Source: Ficedula albicollis
Taxonomy: Eukaryota > Chordata > Aves > Passeriformes > Muscicapidae
DNA: 64,000 nucleotides
Assembly: GCF_000247815.1 (NCBI RefSeq)
Contig: NC_021674.1
Span: forward strand, 33,033,462 to 33,097,461
Direction: 5' to 3'
Within the stretch, counting starts at the first letter, position 1, and the number at the start of each line of letters is the position of its first letter. Below are positions 1 to 12,892 of the stretch, piece by piece. A program made the position numbers and the translations under genes. The notes under the pieces are model-generated. The model ran no database searches. It was not told where the DNA came from and saw only the letters and a program-made list of their open reading frames with translations.

Positions 1-382
1 ACAGCTCTTATAGCTGTATTCTGATTCAGATTTATCTCTGGTTTTGCCACTATTCTTGAATTTTGGAAATTATGTTTATATTTAATTCCAAACAAATCAC
101 TACACTTAAACTCCAAACACATTATACATTATGTTAGCTCCAAGGGACAATAGCCTAAATGAAAACAGATCCTTTTCTTTTTCTTCATGCCAGCTCTTTG
201 TTTAGCAGTATGGCAATTGCACATACATGTTCCAGATGTTCATGGAAAAAAATATTCTTTAATTTACAGCAGAATCTGGTTTTATCTCTTGCTGGCTTTG
301 TATTTGTCAAACAAACAAATGTTTAAAACCTTATACTAAAATATCTGTAGCAGTATTTTGCATGCTTCTTAAAAGCTAAAAT

Positions 383-700
383 CACAGAATGATTCTGATG
401 GGAAGAAATACCTGGAGGTCATCTTGTCTAATTCCCTGCTCAGAGCAGGTCCAGTTGCATCAGGTTACTCAGGGCTGTGTTTCATGGAGCTTTCTATCTC
501 TGGATGGACTTTCTAAAATTCTGAGGCCAGGTTCCAGTGGCTGTGCTTGTGGTGGAACAAGGTGCTCTTTATGTATAACTTGGCTTTCCCATGTTGCAAT
601 TTATGTCTTTTGTCTCACATTCTGTCCTTTTGCACCTCCAAGAGGGGGTCTCTCCCTGTCTTCTCTAAACGCTCTCCTCAGTTGTAGACAGCACCAAGAG
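383..700 (-). mobile_element. CR1 LINE 3' end fragment
   Basis: Read on the plus strand this resembles the reverse complement of the avian CR1 3' region. It opens with CACAGAATGATTCTG, like the CR1 terminal 8-mer repeat, then has the blocks GAGGTCATCTTGTCTAATTC, CTGCTCAGAGCAGG and a later stretch resembling the part of the CR1 tail that mentions Tcccatgttgcaatttatg-type sequence. It is 5'-truncated and diverged, as most avian CR1 copies are. No intact reverse transcriptase frame is present, and the far boundary is approximate. Confidence 0.75.
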
Positions 701-3066
701 CTCCTACTCAAGACTGAGTAAATCCTGTTGTTGTGCCATCTCTTCCCGTGCTGCATGCTCCAGCCCCTGACCATCCTGAGTAGACAAAGAGATCATTGTC
801 TTGTTGGACAGAAAGGCATGGAGGTGCACCTTCAGCAGGGTACAGTTCTAGATATATTAACTGCTTATATAGGAACAAGCAGTTTAGCTTCTGCTGGGAC
901 TGGAGACTTAAAAATCATCCTCCAAATCTGAATTTGAGATTCAGGTTTTAGTCTCTGACCCTGGCTTTATTTTCCATTGCTTTTACCTGAACAATACATA
1001 GTTAGGAGATACTGAACTTATTAAATATTTGGTAAAAAGATGTGTGATTTCAGATGTAGTAATTTCTATAGCTAGTGTTTTATTTGCTCTTTTAGTAATG
1101 AATATGGGCAATATTGTGGAACCCATGGCAGATTATTCATATTTGCTTTGCAGAGTCCTTGGCTGGAAGTCAAGCAGCCCTGACAGCTGAGCCTCTGTTT
1201 CACATGCTCAGGAAGTATTAAATATTGATGTTTCTTGGAAAAAGCCATCAGTGCAGATTGAGCCGATTTGGGCACCACATGACTGTGTAGGTCCCAAAAG
1301 GATTTTTCCCTGGAGGCTGCTGCTGTGGGCTCTGGGGGATGAAGGCTCAGCTAGTGCCAGGTCCTGTCAGGTGCTGCCAGGGCTGGGTGACAGGAGCTGG
1401 TGGCCAGGGCCACTGGCATGGCACAGGCAGGGCAGGGCTGTGGGGAGATGGAGCCCGGACCTGCCATAGGGATGAGGCTGGAAAGGGCTGCAAAACCCCA
1501 GTGCAGGCTGTGGAAAGGCTTCTCCCCTGTGAGCTGCTTCATGTGGGCCCTGGCACTGGTGGAGCTGCAGTTTAGCAAAGCCTAGGATTAGGATTAGAAG
1601 GTGTAAGCCTAGAGCTGCATCTGTCGTGGGGCTGCAAAGAGGCTGTGAAGTTATGGAGCAGTCTGCACAAAGAATTTCTCCCTCAGTGGTTTGTTGAGAA
1701 ATTTGGCTGAGTGTTGATATAGGGGATGGGAGGAATTTCTGCATTGCCTGCAAAACTCACTGTACAGTAACATCTACCAGATTCTCCAAGCAATCTTGTG
1801 TTCATAGCTCATGGGAAACACAGCAGTGGATAGACCTGTCTGAACTGTAGTTTTTTTCTGGACTGCTCAGTTTGTTCAGCACCCTTTATTTTTACACTGG
1901 AACTAGTATATATTCAAATTTTTTTTGACTCCCGCTGTGGAGGGTCATCGGAGATGAGTACAGGAGTGACACTCATCTCTCTGCACCTTATTACATTGAC
2001 AACTAACTAGCACTGCTTTGTTTTTCTTATTGCTTCAGCTACTACTGAAAGGAGGAATAGAAAAGAGTCAGAAAATTCAGCCCAGGCAGAAATCATTTTG
2101 CATACAAGCCACAGAAAAACAGCAGCAAGTGCTAATTATATTTTTTAAGTTGAGCTCTAACTGTTTATGTGTCTGTTTGCAAACAGAAAATTCCCTTCAC
2201 ACCCTTGTAGTTGAAGACACAAAAATGGTACTCGAGCATGCAAATACATTTTGTGTATAAATTGTCTTCAGACTTTTCCTCTTTAGTATGGGTGTCAGAA
2301 TAGTTTAACTTGCTTGCTCAGTCTCTCTTGACTAGTTGGATCTGCTGAATTTTAGTCAACATCTGCCATGGCACGCACAGGAAAGAAAATAAGTTCAAAG
2401 TGGTACAGTGCTCACAGAATGTCCCTCTTCACTCTCAGTCGTCTTCTTCCTCACTTCCTTCAGGAAAAGTGATGTTTGTGCTCACCCTTGCCTTGATGCA
2501 GGACACTTGCATCTCCCTCTTATGCTGTCAGGCTTTACACTCTTCTTTTCCATCTTCTCCCCACCCATCTGCAAGGAGCTCTCTGCTCTGCCAAGTGAAT
2601 CTGAGTTGCTGGGTCAGGACTGGACAAGGAGCTTAAAGGTAGATGGTGTTTGGTTTTGACTTGCAGCTTCTACAGTTGAGTTCTTTACTGTGTTTTTCAA
2701 ACTTCTCTACAATTTTGAAAGCACACTGTTGCTCATGGTAATCCAGTTACGCACTCTGCAAAACAGCAGCATATCAAAATTAATAAAGATTAATTAATAA
2801 AGAATTAAAAGAAGGCAATGTAATTAATGCCAATCAGCGTGAACCTGTGGAAAACAGCACTTGTCAAAATGACTTGTAATCTCATCAAAAAGAAATATCA
2901 AGTAGAGTTGATTAAATATAATTGCATTGATGTGAAATTTGGTAGTTGATGACTTAAGTCTACTGGGTGTGTAAAGACAGGCAAAGGCTAGGGAATAAAG
3001 AAAGGCTCAGAGTTGAAGTAAGGTATTTACTCTGAAGTCAGTTAACCATTACAGATTGAAGACTGG

Positions 3067-3247
3067 TAAAAGCTTGTTAATGGTGATTTCTATAAATGTG
3101 CAATGCAGATCTATAAAAGCTTATTAATGGTGATTTCTATAAATGTACAATGCAGATCTGTGGCCTGTTATATAAGACAGTAAAAGCTTGTTAATGGTGA
3201 TTTCTATAAATGTGCAATGCAGATCTGTGGCCTGTTATATAAGACAG
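3067..3247. repeat. Three-copy tandem repeat, period 67 (first copy partial)
   Basis: Copies lie at 3067-3112 (truncated, 46 bases), 3114-3180 and 3181-3247. Each opens TAAAAGCTT(G/A)TTAATGGTG; the two full copies end TATATAAGACAG and differ at three positions or so. The array almost abuts the duplication beginning at 3254. Confidence 0.93.
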
Positions 3248-3253
3248 CAAACG

Positions 3254-4543
3254 TGGTGACCAATTGCTCAAAAAAAAAAAAAGAATAAAAATTACATAGC
3301 TACGTATTTGGTTGCTGCCACTTTTTATTTATGTGACCTTCTACTACTACTAATGCACCATTTAAATCTGTGGAAAGACATTGGTGAGAATATGACATGG
3401 TGTTCAAGCTTCATCTCTTTGAGAACAGGTACAAGAATTGTTTTGCCGTAGTTTAAACTCGAGTGAAATTGAGCTGGGAGAATCATGGGGGCTCCTTTAG
3501 GACACAGTTCCTTCCTTTCTATGCCCTCATTCTAGGTCAGATTTTAGGGTTTATAATTTCCTTCTGACTAGCTTCCTACATCATGTTTTAGTATCCCTTA
3601 ATCATCTCAGTTGCACCAAGGGGAAAAGTAGCTGTTGAAATAATCCCTTCCTTCTGCCTTCTTATCCAGTCCTTGCCTACCTAGTGTGGTGCGAAAGGAT
3701 CAGTTCTGATGATTTTTTTTGAACTTAAACTCCTTTCTCAACAGAAGTGTTCTGAACAGAATCTTGTCTTTGCATTAGTGTGAAGCCAGTTAGAAGACCT
3801 GCCAAGAACAAACAGGATAATCGATCTGCACAAATTGCAGACTGTCTTAGTGTGGCGAGAGGAATCTGAAACAAAAGCCATGGTGACCAATAGCTCAAAA
3901 AAAAAAAAAAGAATAAAAATTACTATATTATTATACTTATTACTTATTACTATTATTATTATAGCTACATATTTGGTTGCTGCCACTTTTTATTTATGTG
4001 ACCTTCTACTACTACTAATGCACCATTTAAATCTGTGGAAAGACATTGGTGAGAATATGACGTGGTGTTCAAGCTTCATCTCTTTGAGAACAGGTACAAG
4101 AATTGTTTTGCCGTAGTTTAAACTCGAGTGAAATTGAGCTGGGAGAATCATGGGGGCTCCTTTAGGACACAGTTCCTTCCTTTCTATGCCCTCATTCTAG
4201 GTCAGATTTTAGGGTTTGTAATTTCCTTCTGACTAGCTTCCTACATCATGTTTTAGTATCCCTTAATCATCTCAGTTGCACCAAGGGGAAAAGTAGCTGT
4301 TGAAATAATCCCTTCCTTCTGCCTTCTTATCCAGTCCTTGCCTACCTAGTGTGGTGCGAAAGGATCAGTTCTGATGATTTTTTTTGAACTTAAACTCCTT
4401 TCTCAACAGAAGTGTTCTGAACAGAATCTTGTCTTTGCATTAGTGTGAAGCCAGTTGGAAGACCTGCCAAGAACAAACAGGATAATCGATCTGCACAAAT
4501 TGCAGACTGTCTTAGTGTGGCGAGAGGAATCTGAAACAAAAGC
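3254..4543. repeat. Tandem duplication, units 625 and 663 bp
   Basis: Copies lie at 3254-3878 and 3881-4543, from TGGTGACCAAT to ACAAAAGC. They differ at about five single bases. The second copy also has an extra AT-rich stretch of about 40 bases (3921-3963) made of TTA/ATT-type units. No gene is present in either copy. Confidence 0.95.
3921..3963. repeat. AT-rich microsatellite present in only one duplicate copy
   Basis: Imperfect TTA/ATT and TTACTTA units. The sequence is absent from the equivalent site near 3294 in the other copy of the duplication. Confidence 0.85.
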
Positions 4544-5799
4544 TGTAATGTTTAAATATACCTGGTGATAAGCTTGCTGTGTTTTGTTCTGTGTGATTGC
4601 CTTCCACTAAAGGCTTCTGAGGAAAAGGGATAAGTCAAGTATGCTCTTGGCTGTGCTTTCAGTCTTTTGGCAAGCTCAGCACCTCAGTGCCACACCACTC
4701 AGGGTGGTGGGTGTTATGTTCTTTTCCCCCCACTGTGATAATATGTATGCCTTCTACTCACCTGTAATATGAGCAACCTCATTCAAAACTTCAGAGAGAA
4801 AAAATATATTTGCCTGTCAAACATCTTGTCAGTTTTTGAAGCTAGAAATAATGCAAAGCCTTTCTTTATTTCTGTTTTTAATAAATCTGACAGACTGAAG
4901 CCTTTTAGAAATATTAAGCCTATCTTTAACAAGGCTCTTCTGCTCCTTTCACATTTCCTCATGTTGTCCCCTACTTTGTCTCTTTCTGGTTCATACCTGC
5001 ATTATCCAGTTATCACAGATTATTTGTGACAGTACATGAATAAATATTGGAGAGTGGTCCAGTCCCCACTGAGACCAATGTAAGTGTTTAATATGATGGA
5101 AGCAGGGTCAGGTTCTTTGTAAGGTGTCTGGTAACTGCTGAGCCATATTTATCACTTTTAAAGTAACGCAGCTGTAATGTTTAAATATACCTGGTGATAA
5201 GCTTGCTGTGTTTTGTTCTGTGTGATTGCCTTCCACTAAAGGCTTCTGAGGAAAAGGGATAAGTCAAGTATGCTCTTGGCTGTGCTTTCAGTCTTTTGGC
5301 AAGCTCAGCACCTCAGTGCCACACCACTCAGGGTGGTGGGTGTTATGTTCTTTTCCCCCCACTGTGATAATATGTATGCCTTCTACTCACCTGTAATATG
5401 AGCAACCTCATTCAAAACTTCAGAGAGAAAAAATATATTTGCCTGTCAAACATCTTGTCAGTTTTTGAAGCTAGAAATAATGCAAAGCCTTTCTTTATTT
5501 CTGTTTTTAATAAATCTGACAGACTGAAGCCTTTTAGAAATATTAAGCCTATCTTTAACAAGGCTCTTCTGCTCCTTTCACATTTCCTCATGTTGTCCCC
5601 TACTTTGTCTCTTTCTGGTTCATACCTGCATTATCCAGTTATCACAGATTATTTGTGACAGTACATGAATAAATATTGGAGAGTGGTCCAGTCCCCACTG
5701 AGACCAATGTAAGTGTTTAATATGATGGAAGCAGGGTCAGGTTCTTTGTAAGGTGTCTGGTAACTGCTGAGCCATATTTATCACTTTTAAAGTAACGCA
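4541..5799. repeat. Tandem duplication, period 629, copies identical by eye
   Basis: Copies lie at 4541-5169 and 5170-5798, from AGCTGTAATG to AGTAACGC. The matching 86-codon frames at 4769 and 5398 are the same non-coding frame seen twice. The duplication begins exactly where the previous one ends. Confidence 0.95.
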
Positions 5800-7920
5800 A
5801 ACAGATATTGCACTGCCTTGGCAAAGATAACCTTAGCTCAGGTCTTCATCTTCTTTCTGGAATAAGTTTATTTGTGGAGAAAGAAGGCTTTAGCTCTACA
5901 GAAACTTTTTAAAAGAACACTCTGTGAGGCATAGTTGATAATTAACTCCATGCCAGACGAGGTAGTTTAGATAATAAAATAAGAAGAACTCATTAACTCT
6001 ATATTCCTATTAAAATGAAATTTATTTTCTCTCTCTCTTTTTCTTTTTGGCATTTGGATTATAAATTGTACACAATGTCATGGGCCACTGGACAGTCATC
6101 TGAGTGCAGCTTGCTCTGAATAAATGATGCTGAACAGCATTAGGCAACTCTTGTTCTTTTACAGAGATAATTTTTAATTTAAATTTTGTTTGAACTAAAA
6201 ACCAGAAAAGGAACTAATTAAAATTATTAAGAGGTATTTCAGTTGGCATAACCTGTCAGCAAGAAAGAGAAAAAAATCTATCTGCCACAGAATGTTCTGG
6301 CACCATTTGTGCTGAAAGCCCTTATGTTATGATCTTGATTGACAACTGGAGGGGGAAGGAGTTACCTAATCAGTAATATCGAATCAATACTTTTATGCAC
6401 AAAAGCTTTCTGAATTGCATTAGGGGAGCTCCTTTCTCTGTTAAATAAATGTTAGCTCAGTGTTTTCTTAATGGTTTCCATCACATACATTTAATGCTGT
6501 TGACACACTTGTCTTTGCTGTTCTTCTGCTCCTCCTAAGTGTCCCTGAACCAGTGGCCATGGAAACTCTCACTTGCTGTGTGTTCGGATACCTCCAACAC
6601 TGCCTGACTAGGGCTGCTTGCTAATGAGCATCGTTTGCTGGTTCATTTGTACAAGGTCATTCTTAATTTCCTTCTGGCTTCAATGCCAGCTCAGCATTGA
6701 AGAATCTCAGCATTAACATCCCTTGGGTGTTTTTTTTTTTTTGTCTAGGAGAAAAAATAATGGAATATATACATATTTAAATATAAATAGTACTTTGTTT
6801 AGCATTTAACTGATGTGTTATCTTGCCAGTTTGTTATTTATTTATTCATCCTGTAATTGTTGAAATGTGAAATTTTACCAACTTGTGGCTCTGCACTACA
6901 TGTCTGGGTTCTTCCTGTATGCATTCTAGTTCTGCAGACAAGATCTTAAAAATACCATGGATTTATTGCTGTCCCTCTGCCTGTGGGTTGGTGTATGGTG
7001 AATGGAGTGTTATTTGCATATGATTATGTAGTTCTGCCCTTGTTGTTAATACATTAATTTTGTGCCATTGTTCTGCTGACTGACAGAGCCCTCTCTGGCT
7101 TCAGCTCTTTCTGAGGGCTGATTAGGCAGCCCTGTCTGTATCAGCCTGGCTTTCACAGAGCCTCCCCTACAGCAGTAGGGGACTGACTGAGCAGCAAGAA
7201 ACACCATGGCCAGAATTGCTGAATAGTTGAACACTACTTGCTTTTCAGAAATGTGCTATCTTGGAATAAAGACTGAAAATATTAAGTCCCATTTTAGGGC
7301 CCATTAGCATTATGGAACCCATAAAGCCATGTGAGAGAGATATTTTTTGGTCCAAACATTCCGGTTGTCTTCCCTCAGGAAGCACAGAGCTGTGTGCACA
7401 CGTGTTGCACAAAAGCAGGGGGCACAAGGCTGCTGACCTATGCCAGAGCTCTCTTTGGCACTGAAAAAGTCACAAATGACAGTGTTTTCTTTCAGCTTGA
7501 GCTTGGTTAGCAATGGGAGAATAATAATCTTGTGAATTTGAAAGCAGAGGTAATTTGCTCACTGTGGAGGATAGTTAAAAACCTGCCTCTTCTATCAGCA
7601 TTTCAGAGGGAAAACTACTGGAGGGTTCAGGGTTTACCAGTGTGGATGATATACAAAGGCATTAAATGGTGCTTGTGACACCCTACTAACTTGTCCATTT
7701 GTTGTATAGGATATTTGTTTGAAGATTATTTACTGGGCTTCCTTCTCCACTCACTTCAGTGCCAACTCAAAAATTACCTATGTAGCCATTTAAAGGGAGT
7801 GAGAAAACACTTTGGGAAATTCAGTTCCTAAACAGTATTGCAAGTAGTTGAGTGAGACTTGCTAAGTCATGACAGGATCATGGAACTAATTAATAATTCT
7901 GTCACAAATGACACATCAGA

Positions 7921-8061
7921 TGGAGAAAGCAGCACTGAGAAGCTGCTTACTGGTTAAGTATTTCTTATCCCTAAACCTGAAGTTGAATGACTGGAGAAAG
8001 CAGCACTGAGAGGCTGCTTACTGGTTAAATATTTCTTATCCCTAAACCTGAAGTTGAATGA
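7921..8061. repeat. Tandem duplication, period 71
   Basis: Copies lie at 7921-7990 and 7992-8061, from TGGAGAAAGC to GTTGAATGA. They differ by two transitions. Confidence 0.93.
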
Positions 8062-11000
8062 GGTGATCAGGCTCAGTTGTCACTACTTTGTTTGAAGTAG
8101 GAATGGTGTTTCTGGAGCAAAGAGAAAGGCAAACTAAGGGTAATGTTAACACTTGTTTTTATTGCATCTGTAGGGAAAGCTGCAATTATACCTTAAACTC
8201 CCGAAGTTTTCAATTTAATTAATAGCAGAAACTGATTCATGCCTCTTTGCATGTCCCATGGTGGTGTGTATGCTGTGTGCATTCATTGTAATGTTTAGTC
8301 AGGGATGTTGCACTTTACAGCTAAACAGACTGTGTACAAGAGGGTGAAACTTGACTGGTTTGTGGAGTTACTGCAGAAAAAGGCTTAATACCCTTAACAA
8401 AGAGAGGGAAATATTTCAACGTATGCATAATGTCTGTTAAAAAAAAGCCCCAAAACAAAACAAACAACCTATGAAAAACATGACATATTTGTAAGGATGG
8501 ACAGTGTCTGGAATGGAATGTCTGAAGTATAATCTCACTTTTAAAGAATAGGCATGAAATGGAAAAAAAATCCAATGTGCTGCTACTTTGTGCTGTTTTC
8601 TGTCCATAGATGGTGATGGTAGACTTCCACAATGTGCCAGTTCTGGCACACCACCCCATTCCAACCACCATCAAAATAATCAAAAGAAGCATTTGGCTCC
8701 TAATTAAGTGATGGTTTGGAAAAAAATCTCTCTGTCCAGAGGGTGTCTAAAGATTGGTTTTAAAAACCTACAGAAAACCCATAAATATATGAAGGGCCAA
8801 ACCATAAATAGTAAAAGCTGTGGTATTTTTCAGAGTAATGAGTCTTTTAAAGACAGAAAGCAATTGCAGAATAATGGGTTGTAAGTACAAAGTACTGTGT
8901 TTGTTTCTCTTTGTAATGGTTGCTGTATCAGCACTGAGCCATATTAGCAGAAAATTATTGACTGGGTTTAGTTAGGTCTGGTGGTGAACAGAAGTTGATC
9001 AAGCACCAAAGCCAGTGCTAGAGAAGAGGAGGGAGTGCAAAGCTGGAGTCAAGGGAAGGAAAAAATAGTGCTTAAAATCTGCAGTGGGAGGTGCTGAGGG
9101 CAGTTTTCTGTCATGAAATGCCCAGTGTCAAGTTGACTGCTATGGGTTAATTTTGCTAGGGGAGCTCCATGGATTGAGGCCCAAGCTACTGCTGCCAGTC
9201 ATAGCCACATCTTTGTTGTATTAGGCACTGGAAAAAACCATCTTCTCTCCAGGAGCATAGGTTCACTGTGAACCAGAAGTAGCCATTAGGATAAGTATAT
9301 TATTCATTCACTCAAAGATAAATAAGGAGAAAGGAGATAAAACATTGAAACATTTCTAACTGTTCTTCCTGTGATCCTCTCCTTTCCTTGCAAATCTTTT
9401 TGAGTTAGCTGCTTATCCTCCTACTCTATGACACAGTCCAAGCTGCTGCACTCTTCACATGATGATATTAGGGTCTTGCTTAGGCACCTACTGCCATTTG
9501 TTTCTAGCTCTCTCTGTAGACCAAAGTGTTTCATACATTGACTTCCACTGCATCCTACATTCTGGATTTTCTGAAGAAAGGAACCTGCATCTGAGGAGGC
9601 TGGCATTTCTTCGGTAGGTAGCTCTTCTTTTCTCCTGTTTTACTGAAGAGCCTGATGTTCTTTCTGATAGTACTTTATCTTTGGCATTTTCTTTCCCTGC
9701 TTCTTGCACCCTACTGCTTGCCCTGATTTATTTCTCTAGGGTCAGATGAGTTGCTGTCTTGATCTACCATTAGTGTAAAGCTGATATGCACAAAAAGAAC
9801 AATGATTTGTCACCCTTGTTCTTTGCAGGACAGTTATGGAGAGATGTTTCCTGTATTTGTGCACTCTGTACAAAAGAAAAAATACACTTTAAAGACTGAA
9901 CAGAGGGCTCTTGGTAGCTTGAAGAGTTTGAACTCTTGTACTGCCCTAATTTTCTGTGCTTTAACCAGATAACACAACAAATTTTAATGTAGTTTTTAAA
10001 AAATAAATCAAACATGCTGTGCTACATATTTAGTATCTCTCTCAATGACAGCTGTCAGGTCCTTAAGGCAATGCAACAGTGACAACAAATCATTCTATCA
10101 GCCTGCTGCAAGGTGGTGCCATTAGATCTTTGTTACTGGAATTGTACATGAGCTAAAGCACTTGAATTTCTGCCTGTGTGTGAATCATATCTTGTGGCTC
10201 TTAAGTTTTGCACTGAGTATCTGTGTTCATGGTGTTCCCACTCTCAACATGGCATAAGCATGTATCAAAGGCAGAGGAATAAAAATCACTTGATTTTATT
10301 ACATTTTTTGGTGACTCAGACTCTGCATGAATCAGGCATTATGTATTTCATATGCCTCAGTCTATTGAAGCATGGACTTTAAATCAAGCACTTCTTGAAG
10401 TTTGTAGTTGGACTTTAAAATGTTGAACATGTACTTCAGTGATTTCTGGACCAGTGATTTCCCACACCATGGGAAGTGTTTCTTTTGGGTGGGGAGGGAA
10501 GCACCAAGTAAAAAAGCACATCAAGGAATTGATTCACAGATACTTGTTTTTGTTTTGGTAAACGTGTTTTAAGGCCACTCAGAACCAGGTGAAAAACAGC
10601 AGGTAGAACGTTCAAATCTTTGAAATGATGTCAAGCCCTTCTGCCATTTCAAGTTTGTTTAAGGTATGTGAAGAGCTAACTTGGCTTTATAGACTGTTTT
10701 AATTAGATTGAGTGTAATCTGTGCTCCCAACATTCACAGAAATGCCAGCATGAACTCTCTAGATAGTGATGTAGCTAGGTCAGGAGAAATTCAACTGTAT
10801 GCTTTTCTCCCTGTTAGAACTAATTGTACTGCTAAGTAAAGGAGAAATATGCAGACATTGTAGACTGTATGACTGTAACCTTTGAAGATTAGAGAAAGAA
10901 GTAAACATGTAGGCTAAATTGCAAAGTGTGTTGTAGAACAAAATGACTTGATGAGCTGACTCAAACTTTTGCATTGTTCACCTGTTCCCAGTCAGGACTG

Positions 11001-12750
11001 CAGGCTGTCCTGGTGGTACACAGCCACAGAAGAAGCTGGATATGTACCAAAGCCCAGGACAGTACATCTGCTGAGCTTCTTGGCATGGGCTCTGCAGTGG
11101 CACCACAGGAGGCAGAAGGAGGGATACAGGGATAAAAGGATGCTGATAAATCAGCAACATGATTCTTGTGGAATGAGGAAACATCTGTGAAGCTTTTCTG
11201 GAAAATAAAATAAAAAAAAGGCTGGTAGAACAAATACTGTCTTGGTTATTTGCTGACATTATGAACTTTCACACCATTTTATTTTTTCTTTGGTGTGTGT
11301 CATGGTCTGCTGCTGTCCCAGTAGGGGTATTTAACAAGTCCTAGAAAAAGACTTTCCACTGTGTTTGTGAAAGCTGTTGTGCACATTTGGATGTTAGGAT
11401 GGAGAGGCAGAGCCATCAACTTGTTGAGACACAGCATTAGGCAAAAAGGAGAAGGTAAGTATATTTTTTTCTTTTTGAAACAGTGTGAATCTTTTTATTG
11501 GTAAACTCAGCTGTAAATGCCTTTCCTTTTACTTCCAGGATGTCAGCTTTTGACCATGAAGGCTTCAGAACAATCTCTGTAATACACCAATACACTGTAA
11601 GACAGTGTCTGCAAAGTCACTGCTAAGAAGTTGGTAATCCTCTGTGAATTGCAGTCTTACTGTGTTTGTGGTTGGCACAGCACCCTTGCTTTACATTTTT
11701 TCCTGTGCAATATATGCTCCACTGGACTTTGAAAAAATGTTGCAAAAGCTTTGAAGATGGATAACACAATTTCTTTTCCACAGCACCACAAGCTAGCATT
11801 GTGGATGGAAGAGGCAGTGAAGAACACCAGCAGGAAACATGTTTAGTGGATAAATAGATAGGAGATCTGTTCAAGTGTGTTTCTAAGAGCTGTCCAGAAG
11901 AAGGAGCTTGATAATGCTGTGGTACTGAGACTGTACCAGTACCCTACAGGGCCCTCTAGTTCTGGTTGTTTGTAGTGGCTGTTTCACTCAGAAGCCTCAT
12001 AATAGGACAGGTGGTTCTGAACCAGACTATGAGGAGGTGCCTGTAGTGCCAGGTTTTATGGTTCTATCAGTTTTATGGTACTCAGCCTTGAGTGTTCAGC
12101 AGAGAGCCTGTGTGGGCTAGGCCAGAAACTCACAGAGAGGTTGCTGAAGATTGGGTTGGCATTTTCAAACACCAGAACCAAAACTGTCAGATGCAATTTT
12201 TTTTCCTATTACAGGGATATATAGTAATTTTAGACACTATTTATTTAAAACATAACTTAAAGACTGTAGTTTGATTTGTAAAGTCAGAAATTAAAATGAG
12301 AATGCTTGATCATTTTGTCAAATTACATGAATACATCAATTATTAATATACATGGAACAGAGATGTAGACATAGAAAAATATACTTGTACACTAACTGAA
12401 TTATTCCCTTCTGAGTTTTTTTTTGCGGGAAATTATACAAGATGGAATGAAATCTTAGAGTGGAAATCAAAGAAATGCCACCCTGTATGATTGGGTGTAA
12501 TGGCACCAAGGGATCCTGAAAGTGTTCTCAATTTATCACTTCCAACACAAGCACCTTGCATTGGAAATGAAGCAGGAAAGCCTTCAGAAATGTTCTTTCA
12601 ACAGTTCCATTTCAGCATTTGTAATTTTAATAGTGTACTTGAATTCCTTTAAAATGTCCTTTAGTTGCATTAACTCACTGCTGGTCAAACATACTTTTCC
12701 AACTAAAACAGGAAAGTAAAAATCCCCTTCCCCATTCTCTTCAACTCTCC

Positions 12751-12892
12751 ACCTAATAAAAACCACTGACCAAAAGTTTTCATTTTTTCTTAAGAGTTTT
12801 TTCTGATTGAGACCCACAGAAACCTAATAAAAACCACTGACCAAAAGTTTTCGTTTTTCCTTAAGAGTTTTTTCTGATTGAGACCCACAGAA
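12751..12892. repeat. Tandem duplication, period 71
   Basis: Copies lie at 12751-12821 and 12822-12892, from ACCTAATAAAAACC to GACCCACAGAA. They differ by two transitions. Confidence 0.93.

Noticed and set aside
4769..5658. Two identical 86-codon frames on the plus strand, suggesting a duplicated gene
   Set aside because: They repeat only because of the 629-bp duplication. The composition is random for AT-rich DNA, and no family was recognised.
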